Notes: generated by a model not told the origin, from the letters alone. DNA of 58,319 nt from Oceanicola sp. S124 (GCF_000220565.1 NZ_AFPM01000077.1:1-58319), one strand, 5' to 3'; shown: positions 9,114 through 18,523, counted from the stretch's first letter. Numbers and translations: made by a program.

Positions 9114-9138
9114 AAGAGCCCCCGCCGGGGCTCTTTTT
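9114..9138 (+). terminator. Intrinsic terminator of gcrA
   Basis: AAGAGCCCC pairs with GGGGCTCTT across a short loop and runs into TTTTT; it begins about 22 bases after the gcrA stop. Confidence 0.9.
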
Positions 9139-9151
9139 CGTTAGTGGGCTG

Positions 9152-9276
9152 CGGGGCTCTGCCCCGTCCGCCCGAGGCGGACTCCCCCGGAGTGTTTCCA
9201 GCCTATTTCCGGCCGTCGGATAGATGGAAGGGGCCCCTGCATCCGTTCGATGGCTGGAAATACTCCGCCGGAGGCG
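9152..9276. repeat. Dispersed multi-hairpin repeat, copy C
   Basis: The most complete copy. Hairpin cggggc-tct-gccccg is at 9152-9166; a second hairpin gtccgcc-cga-ggcggac, a perfect 7-bp stem, is at 9166-9182. Then come the arm cccccggagtgtttccagcc, a core with ggccgtcggat and atccgttcgatggc, and the opposite arm ggctggaaatactccgccgg. With the terminator it explains most of the 351-base gap between gcrA and the AsmA-like gene. I see nothing else there. Confidence 0.85.
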
Positions 9277-9442
9277 TCCTGCATCTGACCTTGGCGCAGG
9301 TGCCGAATCGAGGGCGACGGGGCATGAGACCTCGGAGGGTCTGCCTGGCCGCCGGCGACACTTGCCCGGATCGCTTCCCGGACATCTGGGCTCCGCCCGT
9401 TCGCGACTGAAACGGTCCCCCGGACCGTTTCCGGGACGTCGC

Positions 9443-11371
9443 TCACTTGAAAAGATTTTGCAGTTCGTTCTTCAGCTTGTCCTCAAGGCCGCGGCGGATC
9501 GCGTCCTCGCCGCTTTCGCCCTCTTCCCGCGAGACACCGAGCCGCTCCTGCAGTTCCGACTGCACACGATCCTTGGCGCGCTGCTCGACTTCTTCGCGGT
9601 CGATGTCGGCGTTGAGCTGGAGAGCGCGTTCGAGGTCCGGCAGGATCTGCGGGCTGGCCCAGGGGCCGCGGATGCGCACCGGGATCGCCAGGCCGCGCCC
9701 CTGGTCATCCTTCAGCGCCACCGGGGTGAAGAGATAGTTCAGGCTCTGCGCGCCGAGGTTCACCTGCCCTTCGCCGGTCGCGGTGATCGAGGCCAGCTGC
9801 ATGCGCAGGTCGTCGTTGCGCAGCACCCCGTCGGAGATCGTGAAACTGGCCGTGGTGGCGTCGAAGATCGTCGTGCCGCCCGAAACATCGCCGGAGCGGA
9901 ACAGCCGGTCGAGGTCGATGCCGGTGATCGTGCCGCGCCCGGTCTCGAGGCTGCCCGAGCCGGAAAGCGAGCTCATCCAGGCGGCAACGGACTGGCCGGA
10001 GGCGAGGAAGTTCAGCCGCGCGCCGGCGCTGCCGGTGAACCGGTCGATCCCGGCCAGCTCCCCCAGAAGGCGATTGAGGTCGACCCCATCGGCCGTGAGA
10101 TCGCCCCCGATCGACAGCCCGGCGCGGTTGTTCGCCACCAGCTGCCCGGTAACCGAGCCCCCGAAGACCGACAGCCGCCGGATCTGCGCCACGGCACGGG
10201 CACGCTCGATGCTGATGGTTGTCTGCAGGTCCTGCAATTGCGTCACGCCAAGCGCGACCGAGCCCGCGCTCAGGGCGATATCGCCCTCGATCAACCCGAG
10301 GGCCGAGGCGTCGATGGGCGCCCGGGACCAGCCCGTTGCGGCGCTGCCACCGCCGCCCGATCCGCCGCCGGTGAAGGGCGCCAGGTCAAGGCTTTGCGCC
10401 GTGATGCGGGCGGTGACCTGGGTCACCGCGCCGGGCAGAAGGTCGGCTTCGATGGCCGCCTGGTTGCCCGCGCCGCGCAGGGCGCCCTCGCGCAGGGCGA
10501 CGCGGCCATCGGGCGTCAGTGTCACCTGCCCGTCGAAGCCGAGGTCGCGCGACAAGGCGCCGGGCAAGTCCGCCGCCTCGCCCAGCACCGCCAGCAGCTT
10601 GCCCGCATCGCTGACCGAGAGCGACAGACGCCCCGTGGCCTCGGGCGCGATCCCCGCGCGCCCCTCGAAAGAGGCGGTGCCGCCCGGCGCCTCGAAGCGC
10701 ACCGACAGCGGTGAGACCTCGCCATCGAGGAAGCGGGCCGCCTGGGCCACCTGCCCCTCGCCGGTGATCGTGCCACCGGGCAGCGCCAGCTTCAGCGTCA
10801 TGTCGGCGGGGCCGGTGGCCTCGGGCAGCGACAGGGTAAGCTCAAGTCCCGAAAGGCGCTGATCACTGCCGGCGCGGGCATCGACATAGCGGATCTGGGC
10901 GTTGCGCACGAAGAGGGTTTCCAGCACCAGCGCATTGGTCTGGGCCCCCGTTTCAACCGAGGTCTGGGGGGCGGTCCCGCCGGAGGGCGTGGCGAACTGC
11001 CAGTTGACCTCGCCTTGCGCATTGCGTTCCAGCAGGATCTGCGGCGCCTCGGCGTCAAGCTCGGTGATGCGGATGTCACCGCCGAGCAGCGCCATCAGGT
11101 CGACGCCGATGGTCAGCGCCTCGGCCCGGAACATCGGCCCCTTGTCGGACCAGGGGGCGTTGGACAGGCTGACCGGGCCGGTCTGCACCCCAAGCGTGGG
11201 GTAGTAGCTGATACGGGTCTCGCCCGAGATTTCCAGCTGCCGGCCGGTACGGGCGGTCAGCTGGTCGGCGGCAAGCCGGGCAATCTTTTCGCCCGGCAGG
11301 GCGAACAGCGCCGCGACCAGCAGCAGGACGGCGACGACCAGCGCCCCGATTATCCTCATGATCCAACGCAT
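9443..11371 (-). CDS. AsmA family protein (inner-membrane-anchored, periplasmic)
   Basis: A 642-residue AsmA-like protein. One N-terminal membrane segment (about residues 5-25, IIGALVVAVLLLVAALFALP) is followed by a long beta-rich periplasmic part with the AsmA_2-type C-terminal region. Family members shape or transport lipids between membranes in Gram-negative bacteria; a specific role cannot be assigned here. The frame is open further upstream, but the ATG at 11371 has a gggaggcaggc ribosome site and puts the membrane segment at the start. It is divergent from rimO across 119 bp. Confidence 0.88.
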   Translation of the reverse strand: MRWIMRIIGALVVAVLLLVAALFALPGEKIARLAADQLTARTGRQLEISGETRISYYPTLGVQTGPVSLSNAPWSDKGPMFRAEALTIGVDLMALLGGDIRITELDAEAPQILLERNAQGEVNWQFATPSGGTAPQTSVETGAQTNALVLETLFVRNAQIRYVDARAGSDQRLSGLELTLSLPEATGPADMTLKLALPGGTITGEGQVAQAARFLDGEVSPLSVRFEAPGGTASFEGRAGIAPEATGRLSLSVSDAGKLLAVLGEAADLPGALSRDLGFDGQVTLTPDGRVALREGALRGAGNQAAIEADLLPGAVTQVTARITAQSLDLAPFTGGGSGGGGSAATGWSRAPIDASALGLIEGDIALSAGSVALGVTQLQDLQTTISIERARAVAQIRRLSVFGGSVTGQLVANNRAGLSIGGDLTADGVDLNRLLGELAGIDRFTGSAGARLNFLASGQSVAAWMSSLSGSGSLETGRGTITGIDLDRLFRSGDVSGGTTIFDATTASFTISDGVLRNDDLRMQLASITATGEGQVNLGAQSLNYLFTPVALKDDQGRGLAIPVRIRGPWASPQILPDLERALQLNADIDREEVEQRAKDRVQSELQERLGVSREEGESGEDAIRRGLEDKLKNELQNLFK

Positions 11372-11490
11372 TGCCTGCCTCCCTCTGTCTTCTGCGGCAA
11401 GGATAGCAGCCCCGCCCGGCGCGGCAAGCGCAGGCTGCGCGACAGGCACCTGCTGCGCGGGGGCTTCCCCTGCCCCGGGGCCTGCATTAT

Positions 11491-12894
11491 ATGCCGCCCA
11501 TGCAGAATCCGCCCGATCTTCGCCCCGATCTAGCCCCTGCCGCCCGCCTGGGCGACGGTCCCGCACGCCCCGGCCAGCCCTCGCTGGGCATGGTCTCTCT
11601 CGGCTGCCCGAAGGCGCTGGTGGACAGCGAGCGGATCCTGACCCGGCTGCGCGCCGAGGGCTATGCGATCAGCCCGGACTACACCGGCGCCGATGCGGTG
11701 ATCGTCAACACCTGCGGGTTTCTCGACAGCGCCAAGGCGGAAAGCCTCGAGGCCATCGGCGAGGCGCTGAAGGAAAACGGCCGGGTGATCGTCACCGGCT
11801 GCCTCGGCGCGGAGCCCGAGTACATCACAGGCGTGCACCCCAAGGTGCTGGCCGTCACCGGCCCGCATCAGTACGAGCAGGTGCTGGATGCCGTCCATGC
11901 CGCCGTGCCGCCCGATCCCGATCCCTTCGTCGATCTGCTGCCCGCTTCGGGGGTCAGCCTGACGCCGCGCCACTACAGCTACCTGAAGATCTCGGAGGGC
12001 TGTAACCACAAGTGCAAGTTCTGCATCATCCCGGACATGCGCGGCAAGCTGGTCTCCCGGCCCGCCCATGCGGTGCTGCGCGAGGCCGAGAAGCTGGTCG
12101 AGGCAGGGGTGAAGGAGCTGCTGGTGATCAGCCAGGACACCTCGGCCTATGGGGTGGACCGCAAGCATGACCTGCACCCCTGGAAGGGCGAGGAGGTCAA
12201 GAGCCACATCCTGGATCTGAGCCGCGAGATGGCCCAGCTTGGCGCCTGGGTGCGGCTGCATTACGTCTACCCCTATCCCCATGTGCGCAACCTGATCCCG
12301 CTGATGGCGGATCCCGCGAACGGTCTGCTGCCCTACCTGGACATCCCCTTCCAGCACGGCCACCCGGACGTGCTGAAGCGCATGGCCCGCCCTGCCGCCA
12401 GCGCCAGGACCCTGGACGAGATCGCCGCCTGGCGCGCCGATTGCCCCGACATCACCCTGCGCTCGACCTTCATCGTCGGCTATCCGGGTGAGACCGAGGC
12501 CGAGTTCCAGTACCTGCTGGACTGGCTGGACGAGGCGCAGCTGGATCGCGTCGGCTGCTTCCAGTACGAGAATGTCGCCGGGGCGCGCTCGGCCGATCTG
12601 CCCGACCATGTGCCGGACGAGGTGAAGCAGGACCGCTGGAACCGCTTCATGGAGAAGGCCCAGGCGATCTCCGAGGCGAAGCTTGAGGCCAAGGTGGGCA
12701 AGCGGTTGCAGGTCATCGTGGATGAGCTGGACGGCGACGGCGCCACCTGCCGCACCTGGGCCGATGCGCCCGAGATCGACGGCAATCTCTTCATCGACGA
12801 GGATTTCGAGGATCTGAAGCCCGGCGACATCCTTGAGGTCGAGGTGGACGAGGCCAGCGAATACGACCTCTGGGGCAAGCGCCTGCGCAACTGA
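11491..12894 (+). CDS. rimO: Ribosomal protein uS12 methylthiotransferase RimO
   Basis: A 467-residue radical-SAM methylthiotransferase that adds a methylthio group to an aspartate of ribosomal protein S12. The N-terminal UPF0004 domain carries the three cluster cysteines C39, C75 and C104. The radical-SAM C-x3-C-x2-C is at C171, C175 and C178, and a TRAM domain closes the protein (about 400-467). The [15 protein letters not shown] stretch and overall order match RimO rather than MiaB. The N-terminus is about 30 residues longer than usual; starts at 11491 or 11500 are both possible, without a clear ribosome site. Confidence 0.94.
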   Translation: MPPMQNPPDLRPDLAPAARLGDGPARPGQPSLGMVSLGCPKALVDSERILTRLRAEGYAISPDYTGADAVIVNTCGFLDSAKAESLEAIGEALKENGRVIVTGCLGAEPEYITGVHPKVLAVTGPHQYEQVLDAVHAAVPPDPDPFVDLLPASGVSLTPRHYSYLKISEGCNHKCKFCIIPDMRGKLVSRPAHAVLREAEKLVEAGVKELLVISQDTSAYGVDRKHDLHPWKGEEVKSHILDLSREMAQLGAWVRLHYVYPYPHVRNLIPLMADPANGLLPYLDIPFQHGHPDVLKRMARPAASARTLDEIAAWRADCPDITLRSTFIVGYPGETEAEFQYLLDWLDEAQLDRVGCFQYENVAGARSADLPDHVPDEVKQDRWNRFMEKAQAISEAKLEAKVGKRLQVIVDELDGDGATCRTWADAPEIDGNLFIDEDFEDLKPGDILEVEVDEASEYDLWGKRLRN

Positions 12895-12976
12895 GCGCGG
12901 GTGCAGAACGGACGCGGCAGCGCGGACGGGCCGGGCTCGATGCCCGGGCCGGGCGCACGCCGGTCGATCCGGGCAA

Positions 12977-13061
12977 GGGGGGCGCTGCCCCCCGTCTCCG
13001 TACCGGAGACTCCCCCCGCAGTATTTTCAGCCATCGGATAGGGGCAAGGGGTGCCCCTGGC
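12977..13061. repeat. Dispersed multi-hairpin repeat, copy E (single arm)
   Basis: Hairpin ggggggc-gct-gcccccc (12977-12993) is immediately followed by hairpin gtctccg-tac-cggagac (12994-13010, perfect 7 bp). Then comes the arm ccccccgcagtattttcagc with catcggat, ending in ggggcaaggggtgcccc. Only one half of the long palindrome is present. It lies between the convergent rimO and photolyase genes. Confidence 0.85.
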
Positions 13062-13078
13062 CGCCGTCATGCGTTTCG

Positions 13079-14629
13079 TCAGACCGGATCGCCGGCGGAG
13101 AGGCGGGTGAGGAAGCGTTCGGCCTCGGACAGGATCGTGGCGCGTCTGTCTTCGGCCATGCGGTCCCAGGTGCTGTAGATCCGGCCCATCCGGTGATTCT
13201 GCTCGAACCTCTCGCGGTGACGGGTCAGGAAGTGCCAGTAGAGCAGGTTGAAGGGACAGGCGCCCTCGCCGGTCTTCCGGGTCGCCGAATAGGCGCAACC
13301 CTGGCAGTAGTCGGACATCTTCGCGATGTAGTTGGCGCTGGAGACATAGGGTTTGGAGGCGATGACGCCGCCGTCTGCGAACTGGCTCATGCCTACCGTG
13401 TTCGGGGCCTCGACCCATTCGAAGGCGTCGACATAGACCGAGAGATACCATTCGTGCACCTCGGCCGGGTTGATCCCCGCCAGCAGGGCGAAGTTGCCCG
13501 TCACCATCAGGCGCTGGATGTGATGCGCATAGCCCAGGCGTTGCGTCTGGCCGATGGCCGCCGACAGGCAGGCCATCTGGGTCGGCGCGCCCCAGTAGAG
13601 TGGCGGCAAAGCGCGCTGGTGGTTCAGCGCGTTGCGGCGCGGATAGTCCGGTCCTTCGAGGAAGTAGATCCCGCGCACGTATTCGCGCCAGCCTATGACC
13701 TGGCGAATGAAGCCCTCGGCCGAATTCAGCGGCACTTCACCGGCTTCCCAGGCGGCCTGCACCGCGTCACAGACCTCTCGCGCATCGAGAAGGCCGAGGT
13801 TGAGGGCGGGCGAGATCAGCGCGTGGTTCAGATAGGCATCGTCGCTGAGCATGGCGTCCTGGTAGCGGCCGAACCCGGCCAGCCGGGTCGAGACGAAATG
13901 GCTCAGCGCGCGGCGTGCCTGGGTCCGTGTGACCGGCAGATCGAAGGGATGCAGGTCGCCGAAGTTTTCGCCGAAGCGGTCGCCGACGAGGTCCAGCACC
14001 TCTTCGGTGATCGCATCGGGCGTGAAGGACATGGGGCCTGCGCGGAACAGGTCCGCGCCGCCCTTCGGGGGGCCCGCGCGGTTGTCGTGATCGAAGTTCC
14101 ACTGATCCCCGGCGGGGCTGTCGCCCTGCATCAGATAGCCCGTCTCGCGGCGCATCTCGCGGTAGAAATACTCCATCCGCAGCGACTTGCGGCCCTCGGC
14201 CCAGCTCTCGAAACGGGCGTGGGAAGCGAGGAAACGGTCGTCTTCCTGCATATCAATGTCCAGCGGCAGGTCGCGAAGGGCCTCGATCAGGCGCCATTCG
14301 CCGGGCTCTGTGGCCAGCACCCGGGTGGTGCCTGCCTCTTCGGCGCGGCGCAGCAGTTCGGCGGGGATCGAGCCGGCGTTGTCCGGATCATCGAGGCGGG
14401 TATAGGCGACCTCCCAACCGGCCGTGCGCAGCTCTTCGGCAAAGTGGCGCATGGCCGAGAGCACCAGGGCGATCTTCTTCGGGTGATGCGGCACATAGCC
14501 GGTCTCGGAGGCGACCTCGGCCATCACCACCCTGTCGCGGGCGGGATCGGCGGCGCGCAGGGCCGCGAGGTCGGGCGAGAGCTGATCGCCGAGGACCAGG
14601 ACGAGGCAGGCGGGTGTGCGGGCGGTCAT
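13079..14629 (-). CDS. Iron-sulfur cryptochrome/photolyase (CryB/PhrB type, FeS-BCP)
   Basis: A 516-residue bacterial cryptochrome/(6-4) photolyase with FAD and a 4Fe-4S cluster. The N-terminal alpha/beta domain begins LVLVLGDQL. The four cluster cysteines are C354, C442, C445 and C458 (YCQGC and GACPFN), at almost the same positions as in Agrobacterium PhrB (C350, C438, C441, C454). It either repairs (6-4) photoproducts under blue light or, like Rhodobacter CryB, affects photosynthesis gene control; sequence alone does not decide. The start at 14629 gives the normal length; longer frame upstream lacks homology. The ribosome site is weak. Confidence 0.92.
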   Translation of the reverse strand: MTARTPACLVLVLGDQLSPDLAALRAADPARDRVVMAEVASETGYVPHHPKKIALVLSAMRHFAEELRTAGWEVAYTRLDDPDNAGSIPAELLRRAEEAGTTRVLATEPGEWRLIEALRDLPLDIDMQEDDRFLASHARFESWAEGRKSLRMEYFYREMRRETGYLMQGDSPAGDQWNFDHDNRAGPPKGGADLFRAGPMSFTPDAITEEVLDLVGDRFGENFGDLHPFDLPVTRTQARRALSHFVSTRLAGFGRYQDAMLSDDAYLNHALISPALNLGLLDAREVCDAVQAAWEAGEVPLNSAEGFIRQVIGWREYVRGIYFLEGPDYPRRNALNHQRALPPLYWGAPTQMACLSAAIGQTQRLGYAHHIQRLMVTGNFALLAGINPAEVHEWYLSVYVDAFEWVEAPNTVGMSQFADGGVIASKPYVSSANYIAKMSDYCQGCAYSATRKTGEGACPFNLLYWHFLTRHRERFEQNHRMGRIYSTWDRMAEDRRATILSEAERFLTRLSAGDPV

Positions 14630-14989
14630 GTGGGCACTACGTGGCGGCGGGCCGGGCGGTTCACTCTGGCGCGCACATCGTCGGGCCCCAAGGCCAGTCG
14701 CGGGCCTGCCAGGGCCTGCCGGGGGCGGAAACGAGAGCACCGGCACGGGATCTCTCCCGCGCCGGTGCCTGCGCCATCCGGGCCGGTCGCCATGACCCTG
14801 TCCGACCGCGCCCTCCTGCGGTGCGGACAGTCGACCTTGCCCCACTGGCGGATCCCGGCGCCCCTTCCCCAAGAGGCGGTCCGGAAGTCTGTCCCTGGAC
14901 TTTTATCCTCGCCGACCCCGCCGGTCGCCGAGCTGTCCGTCGTGCCCGTCCCGGTGCCTCCCGCAAGGCGACCCGGACGGGGTCTTTGG
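14630..14989. other. Intergenic region without a gene
   Basis: A 360-base stretch between the photolyase start and the first DUF6455 stop. Open frames here are GC-driven and have no recognisable product. The only clear structure is the hairpin at 14737-14768, described separately. Confidence 0.6.
14737..14768 (-). terminator. Terminator-like hairpin after the DUF6455 pair
   Basis: GCACCGGC and GCCGGTGC enclose a second 5-bp stem (cggga/tcccg). On the minus strand it is followed by TCTCGTTTCC, a weak T-run. It is about 220 bases downstream of the DUF6455 genes, so assignment is tentative. Confidence 0.4.
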
Positions 14990-15244
14990 CTACTTGCCGT
15001 GCGGCGCGCGGGCGAACCAGCCTGCGTTGCGGCAATAGCCCGGTGTCACATGCGCCTTGGCATGGGCGGCCTGCCACTGGCCGCAGGCGCCGGCTTCGCG
15101 GCAGGAGGCGCAGCGCAGCACCGCCGTGCGGTAGGCCGAAACCGAGGCCTCGTCATGGGCCATCCGGTCCAGATCCACCCCGATGCGTTCGGCCATGCCG
15201 GTCATCAGGTCCATGTGCTTGTCGAGCTTGCTGAACAGTCCCAT
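14990..15244 (-). CDS. DUF6455 family small cysteine-rich protein (second of pair)
   Basis: An 84-residue protein with no signal peptide. Four cysteines C45, C48, C54 and C71 form C-x2-C-x5-C-x16-C, the last within CRNA. The neighbouring gene has the same pattern, so the two are tandem paralogues; their identity is low outside the cysteine core. DUF6455 has no established function; the cysteines could bind iron-sulfur, zinc or haem (inference). The ATG at 15244 follows ggggagagg; a GTG three bases earlier is in frame. It lies 33 bases downstream of its partner, in one transcript driven by the FNR-type promoter. Confidence 0.8.
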   Translation of the reverse strand: MGLFSKLDKHMDLMTGMAERIGVDLDRMAHDEASVSAYRTAVLRCASCREAGACGQWQAAHAKAHVTPGYCRNAGWFARAPHGK

Positions 15245-15277
15245 CACGGCCTCTCCCCGCTTGCTGCCGGCCCGTCC

Positions 15278-15535
15278 TCAGAGCCCGGCAAAGATCATTG
15301 CATTCCGGCAGCCGGGCATTGCCCGGTCGCGCGGCAGTTCTTCCAGTTCGCCAGACCGCAGCCAGCGGCAGCAGGCGTCCGTCTTGTCGCAGCCTCGGCA
15401 GCGCTCGACCATGGTGGCCCAGCCCTCTGCATCCAGCCGGCCCAGGGCCATGGCCCCGGCCGGATCGCAGCCGAGGCTCTTCGCCATCCGCTGCACCAGC
15501 CAGTAGTGCGTCACCTGATCGCCTTTCGGTGTCAT
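15278..15535 (-). CDS. DUF6455 family small cysteine-rich protein (first of pair)
   Basis: An 85-residue cytosolic protein. C46, C49, C55 and C76 follow the same C-x2-C-x5-C...CRNA pattern as the downstream gene, with an extra C56 and C23. The ATG at 15535 has a ggaggg ribosome site ten bases upstream; the frame extends upstream without support. It is the first gene after the FNR-type promoter at 15574-15622, so expression is expected to rise when oxygen falls. Function is unknown; an oxygen- or redox-linked metal-binding role is an inference from the cysteines and the promoter. Confidence 0.82.
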   Translation of the reverse strand: MTPKGDQVTHYWLVQRMAKSLGCDPAGAMALGRLDAEGWATMVERCRGCDKTDACCRWLRSGELEELPRDRAMPGCRNAMIFAGL

Positions 15536-15573
15536 AGAGCCGCCCTCCGAACCCACCGGATCCTCTCCGGTCT

Positions 15574-15622
15574 GAAAGGGAGATTAGCGCCGCAGCACCG
15601 GCGTCGCCTTGATCTGGGTCAA
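15574..15622 (-). promoter_or_regulatory. Class II FNR/FnrL-type promoter of the DUF6455 pair
   Basis: TTGATCTGGGTCAA (15609-15622) matches the FNR-family pattern TTGAT-N4-GTCAA. On the minus strand a -10 hexamer TAATCT lies at 15581-15586. If transcription starts at 15574, the box is centred at -41.5, exactly the spacing of class II FNR activation. The predicted leader is 38 bases and includes the ribosome site of the first gene. The SLC13 gene on the other side is transcribed toward this site and ends before it, so it is not the target. Confidence 0.7.
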
Positions 15623-15662
15623 GTTCCCCGTTCTTGGGCAGAACCCATGGCGCCCGCCCGGC

Positions 15663-17435
15663 TCAGAGCGGCCAGAACACCAGGATGAGGGGGATGGAGA
15701 CCGCGACCACCAGCAGTTCCAGCGGCAGGCCCATGCGCCAGTAGTCGCCGAACCGGTAGCCCCCCGGGCCCAGCACGAGGGTGTTGTTCTTGTGCCCGAT
15801 GGGGGTGAGGAAGGCCGCCGAGGCGGCGACCGCCACCGCCATCAGGAAGGGGTCGGGCGAAACATCGAAGCTGCGCGCCATCGAGATCCCGATGGGGGCG
15901 GCGACAATCGCCGTGGCGGTGTTGTTCAACACGTCCGAGAGGGTCATCGTCACCACCATCAGCGCGGTCAGCACGGCCCAGGCCGGCCAGCCTCCGGTCA
16001 GCGCGACGAGGCCATTGGCGATCAGCTCGGTGCCGCCCGAGGTTTCCAGCGCCGCCCCCAGCGGGATCATCGAGCCGAGCAGCACCACCACCGGCCATTC
16101 TATGTGGTCGTAAAGCTCATCCAGAGGGACGACGCGCATCAGCAGGTAGGCGATGACCACGAAGCCGAGCGCGACCGGCAGGTGAACCACCCCGAGACTG
16201 GCGGCCAGCACCGCGCCGCCGAACAACGCGATGGCGGCCCAGGTCTTGGTGTTCTCGGTCACCGCAAGGCCACGGTCGGCCAGGGTCAGGCAGCCCAGCC
16301 AGTCGGCCACCTGGGCGCCCGTGTCCTTGGGCACCAGCAGCAGCAGCTGGTCCCCCGGCTGGATCTGCGTGCGGCGCACCTGCTTGGTGATCCGCCGGCC
16401 CTGCCGCGAGATCCCCAGCAGCACCGCCCGGTGCCGCCACGAGACGCCGACCGCCTGCGCCGTCTTGCCGGCGATCCGCGCATCTCTCGGCACCACGACC
16501 TCCAGCACGTCCAGCCCCTCGCCCGCCGCCTTCAGCTTGTCCTCGCGGCTGTTGTCCGAGAAGGCCAGGTTCAGCGCGGTGCGGAATTCGTCCAGCGCCT
16601 CGGGCACCGCCTCGAGCACCAGCGCGTCGCCGGCGCGCAGCTCGCTGTTGCGGGCCTGGCCGTAGAGGCGTTCGCCGTCGCGGATCAGGCCCAGCACGGC
16701 GACGTCGCATTTCTCGGCCTCCTCGTAGGTCTCGTAGAGACGGCGACCGACCCACTTGCTGTCTTCGGGCACCGTCAGTTCTGCCACGTATTGCGCCAGC
16801 GCCCCTTCCGAGAGCGCCTCGCCCTCCTGGCGCGGGATCAGCCGCCAGCCGATCAGCGCGACGAAGGCCAGCCCGGCGATGGCCGTCAGCCCGCCGACCG
16901 GGGCGAAGTCGAACATGCTGAAGCCCTCGCCCAGACTCTCCGCCCGGATCGACGAGATCAGGATGTTGGGCGGCGTGCCGATCAGGGTCGCCATGCCGCC
17001 GAGGATGGTGGCGAAGGAAAGCGGCATCAGCGACAGCCCCGGCGCCCGCCCGGCCTTGCGCGCGGTCTGGATATCGACCGGCATCAGCAGCGCCAGCGCC
17101 GCCACGTTGTTCATGAAGGCCGACAGGACCCCGCCGATCCCGCCCATCAGCGCGATATGCCCGCCAAGGGGGCGGGCCGCGTTCACCAGCGTCCGGGTGA
17201 TCAGGTAGACCGCCCCCGAGCGCACCAGCCCCGCCGAGACCACCAGCACCAGCGCCACGATCAGCGTCGCCTCGTGACCGAAGCCCGAGAAGATCTCCTC
17301 GTAGGGCACGACGCCCGTGACCCCGGCCACCATCAGGGCGCTGAAGGCCACCACGTCATAGCGGAAGCGACCCCAGAGCAGCAGGGCGAAGACGGCAATG
17401 AAAAGAGAGAAGAGGATGATCTGATCGCTGGTCAT
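15663..17435 (-). CDS. SLC13-family transporter with two RCK_C domains
   Basis: A 590-residue inner-membrane carrier of the SLC13/DASS (citrate transporter-like) superfamily. Hydrophobic segments fill residues 1-195 and 400-590. Between them are two TrkA-C (RCK_C) domains at about 205-295 and 305-390, as in SAC1-like and bacterial anion permeases. Conserved loops LIGTPPNI and TPIGHKNN carry the sodium/substrate hairpin positions. The substrate (sulfate, dicarboxylate or other anion) is not predictable. A paralogue of the same layout is at 30403-32181. The start is as chosen by the frame; the ribosome site is weak. Confidence 0.88.
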   Translation of the reverse strand: MTSDQIILFSLFIAVFALLLWGRFRYDVVAFSALMVAGVTGVVPYEEIFSGFGHEATLIVALVLVVSAGLVRSGAVYLITRTLVNAARPLGGHIALMGGIGGVLSAFMNNVAALALLMPVDIQTARKAGRAPGLSLMPLSFATILGGMATLIGTPPNILISSIRAESLGEGFSMFDFAPVGGLTAIAGLAFVALIGWRLIPRQEGEALSEGALAQYVAELTVPEDSKWVGRRLYETYEEAEKCDVAVLGLIRDGERLYGQARNSELRAGDALVLEAVPEALDEFRTALNLAFSDNSREDKLKAAGEGLDVLEVVVPRDARIAGKTAQAVGVSWRHRAVLLGISRQGRRITKQVRRTQIQPGDQLLLLVPKDTGAQVADWLGCLTLADRGLAVTENTKTWAAIALFGGAVLAASLGVVHLPVALGFVVIAYLLMRVVPLDELYDHIEWPVVVLLGSMIPLGAALETSGGTELIANGLVALTGGWPAWAVLTALMVVTMTLSDVLNNTATAIVAAPIGISMARSFDVSPDPFLMAVAVAASAAFLTPIGHKNNTLVLGPGGYRFGDYWRMGLPLELLVVAVSIPLILVFWPL

Positions 17436-17760
17436 GAAGCGACAATAGCGCGGGGCCGGACAAGGTCACGGGAAATGGCAGCGCTTCCGCGATTTCCCGC
17501 GAAAGGCCCCGGCGAGGCCCCGCGCGCGCACCACCCGCGAGACCCTCTGCACGACCCGGCCCCCTTCCCCCGCGCAGGGCCCTTCCGGGCGCCGCGTTCT
17601 GTCGCCTGCTGCGTCGCTGGCATGCGTTGCCCCCGGCCCGGCCCCTCCGGCCAGGACCTCGCGCCTCGTTCTTCCGCCTTCCCCCACCAGCCACCTTGCG
17701 GCCATGGGTGCCTGTGCCTTATAGAGGCGCGACCGAATTCATACGAGACTGGAGGCACCG
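17436..17760. other. Intergenic region with the yebC leader
   Basis: A 325-base divergent gap between the SLC13 gene and yebC. It contains no convincing gene. A ggagg ribosome site sits just before yebC, and TTATAG around 17718-17723 might be its -10 element. Confidence 0.5.
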
Positions 17761-18501
17761 ATGGCCGGCCACTCTAAATGGGCGAACATCCAGCACCGCA
17801 AGGGTCGGCAGGACGCCGCCCGTTCGAAGCTTTTCTCGAAGCTTTCGAAGGAAATCACCGTGGCCGCCAAGATGGGCGACCCGGACCCCGAAAAGAACCC
17901 CCGCCTGCGCATGGCGGTGAAGGAAGCCAAGTCCAGCTCCGTCCCCAAGGACGTGATCGACCGCGCGATCAAGAAGTCGCAGGCCGGCGAGGGCGATGAC
18001 TACGAAGAGATCCGCTACGAGGGCTACGGCCCCAATGGCGTTGCGGTGATCGTCGAGGCGATGACCGACAACCGCAACCGGACCGCCTCGAACGTGCGCT
18101 CGACCTTCTCCAAGAACGGCGGCAACCTGGGCGAGACCGGCTCGGTCGGCTTCATGTTCGAGCGCAAGGGCGAGGTGGTCTACCCCGCTTCCGTGGGCGA
18201 TGCCGATGACGTCATGATGGCGGCCATCGAAGCTGGTGCGGAAGACGTGGAAAGCTCGGAAGAGGGCCATGTGGTCTACTGCCTCGACACCGACCTCAAC
18301 GAGGTGGCAACGGCGCTCGAGGCCCAGCTGGGCGAAAGCGCGTCGACCAAGCTGATCTGGAAGCCCACCACCACCACCGAGCTGGACCTGGAGGGCATGC
18401 AGAAGCTGATGAAGCTGATCGACGCCCTGGAAGACGACGATGACGTGCAGCGCGTCACCGCCAACTTCGAAGCCTCCGACGAGGTGATGGAACAGCTCTG
18501 A
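17761..18501 (+). CDS. yebC: YebC/PmpR family (TACO1-like) regulatory or translation protein
   Basis: A 246-residue protein of the YebC/TACO1 family, three-domain cytosolic proteins reported either as transcription regulators or as factors easing translation of proline stretches. The family start [15 protein letters not shown], the segment [14 protein letters not shown] and the acidic third domain are all intact. The Shine-Dalgarno ggagg lies eight bases upstream. No ruvC or ruvAB genes adjoin, although in many bacteria yebC is next to them. It ends in a strong intrinsic terminator. Confidence 0.95.
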   Translation: MAGHSKWANIQHRKGRQDAARSKLFSKLSKEITVAAKMGDPDPEKNPRLRMAVKEAKSSSVPKDVIDRAIKKSQAGEGDDYEEIRYEGYGPNGVAVIVEAMTDNRNRTASNVRSTFSKNGGNLGETGSVGFMFERKGEVVYPASVGDADDVMMAAIEAGAEDVESSEEGHVVYCLDTDLNEVATALEAQLGESASTKLIWKPTTTTELDLEGMQKLMKLIDALEDDDDVQRVTANFEASDEVMEQL

Positions 18502-18523
18502 GCCGTTCCCGACCGCAAGATGT

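Noticed and set aside
14661-15077. 138-codon frame on the minus strand before the photolyase gene.
   Set aside because: It overlaps the first part of a supported DUF6455 gene and has arginine/glycine composition typical of shadow frames.
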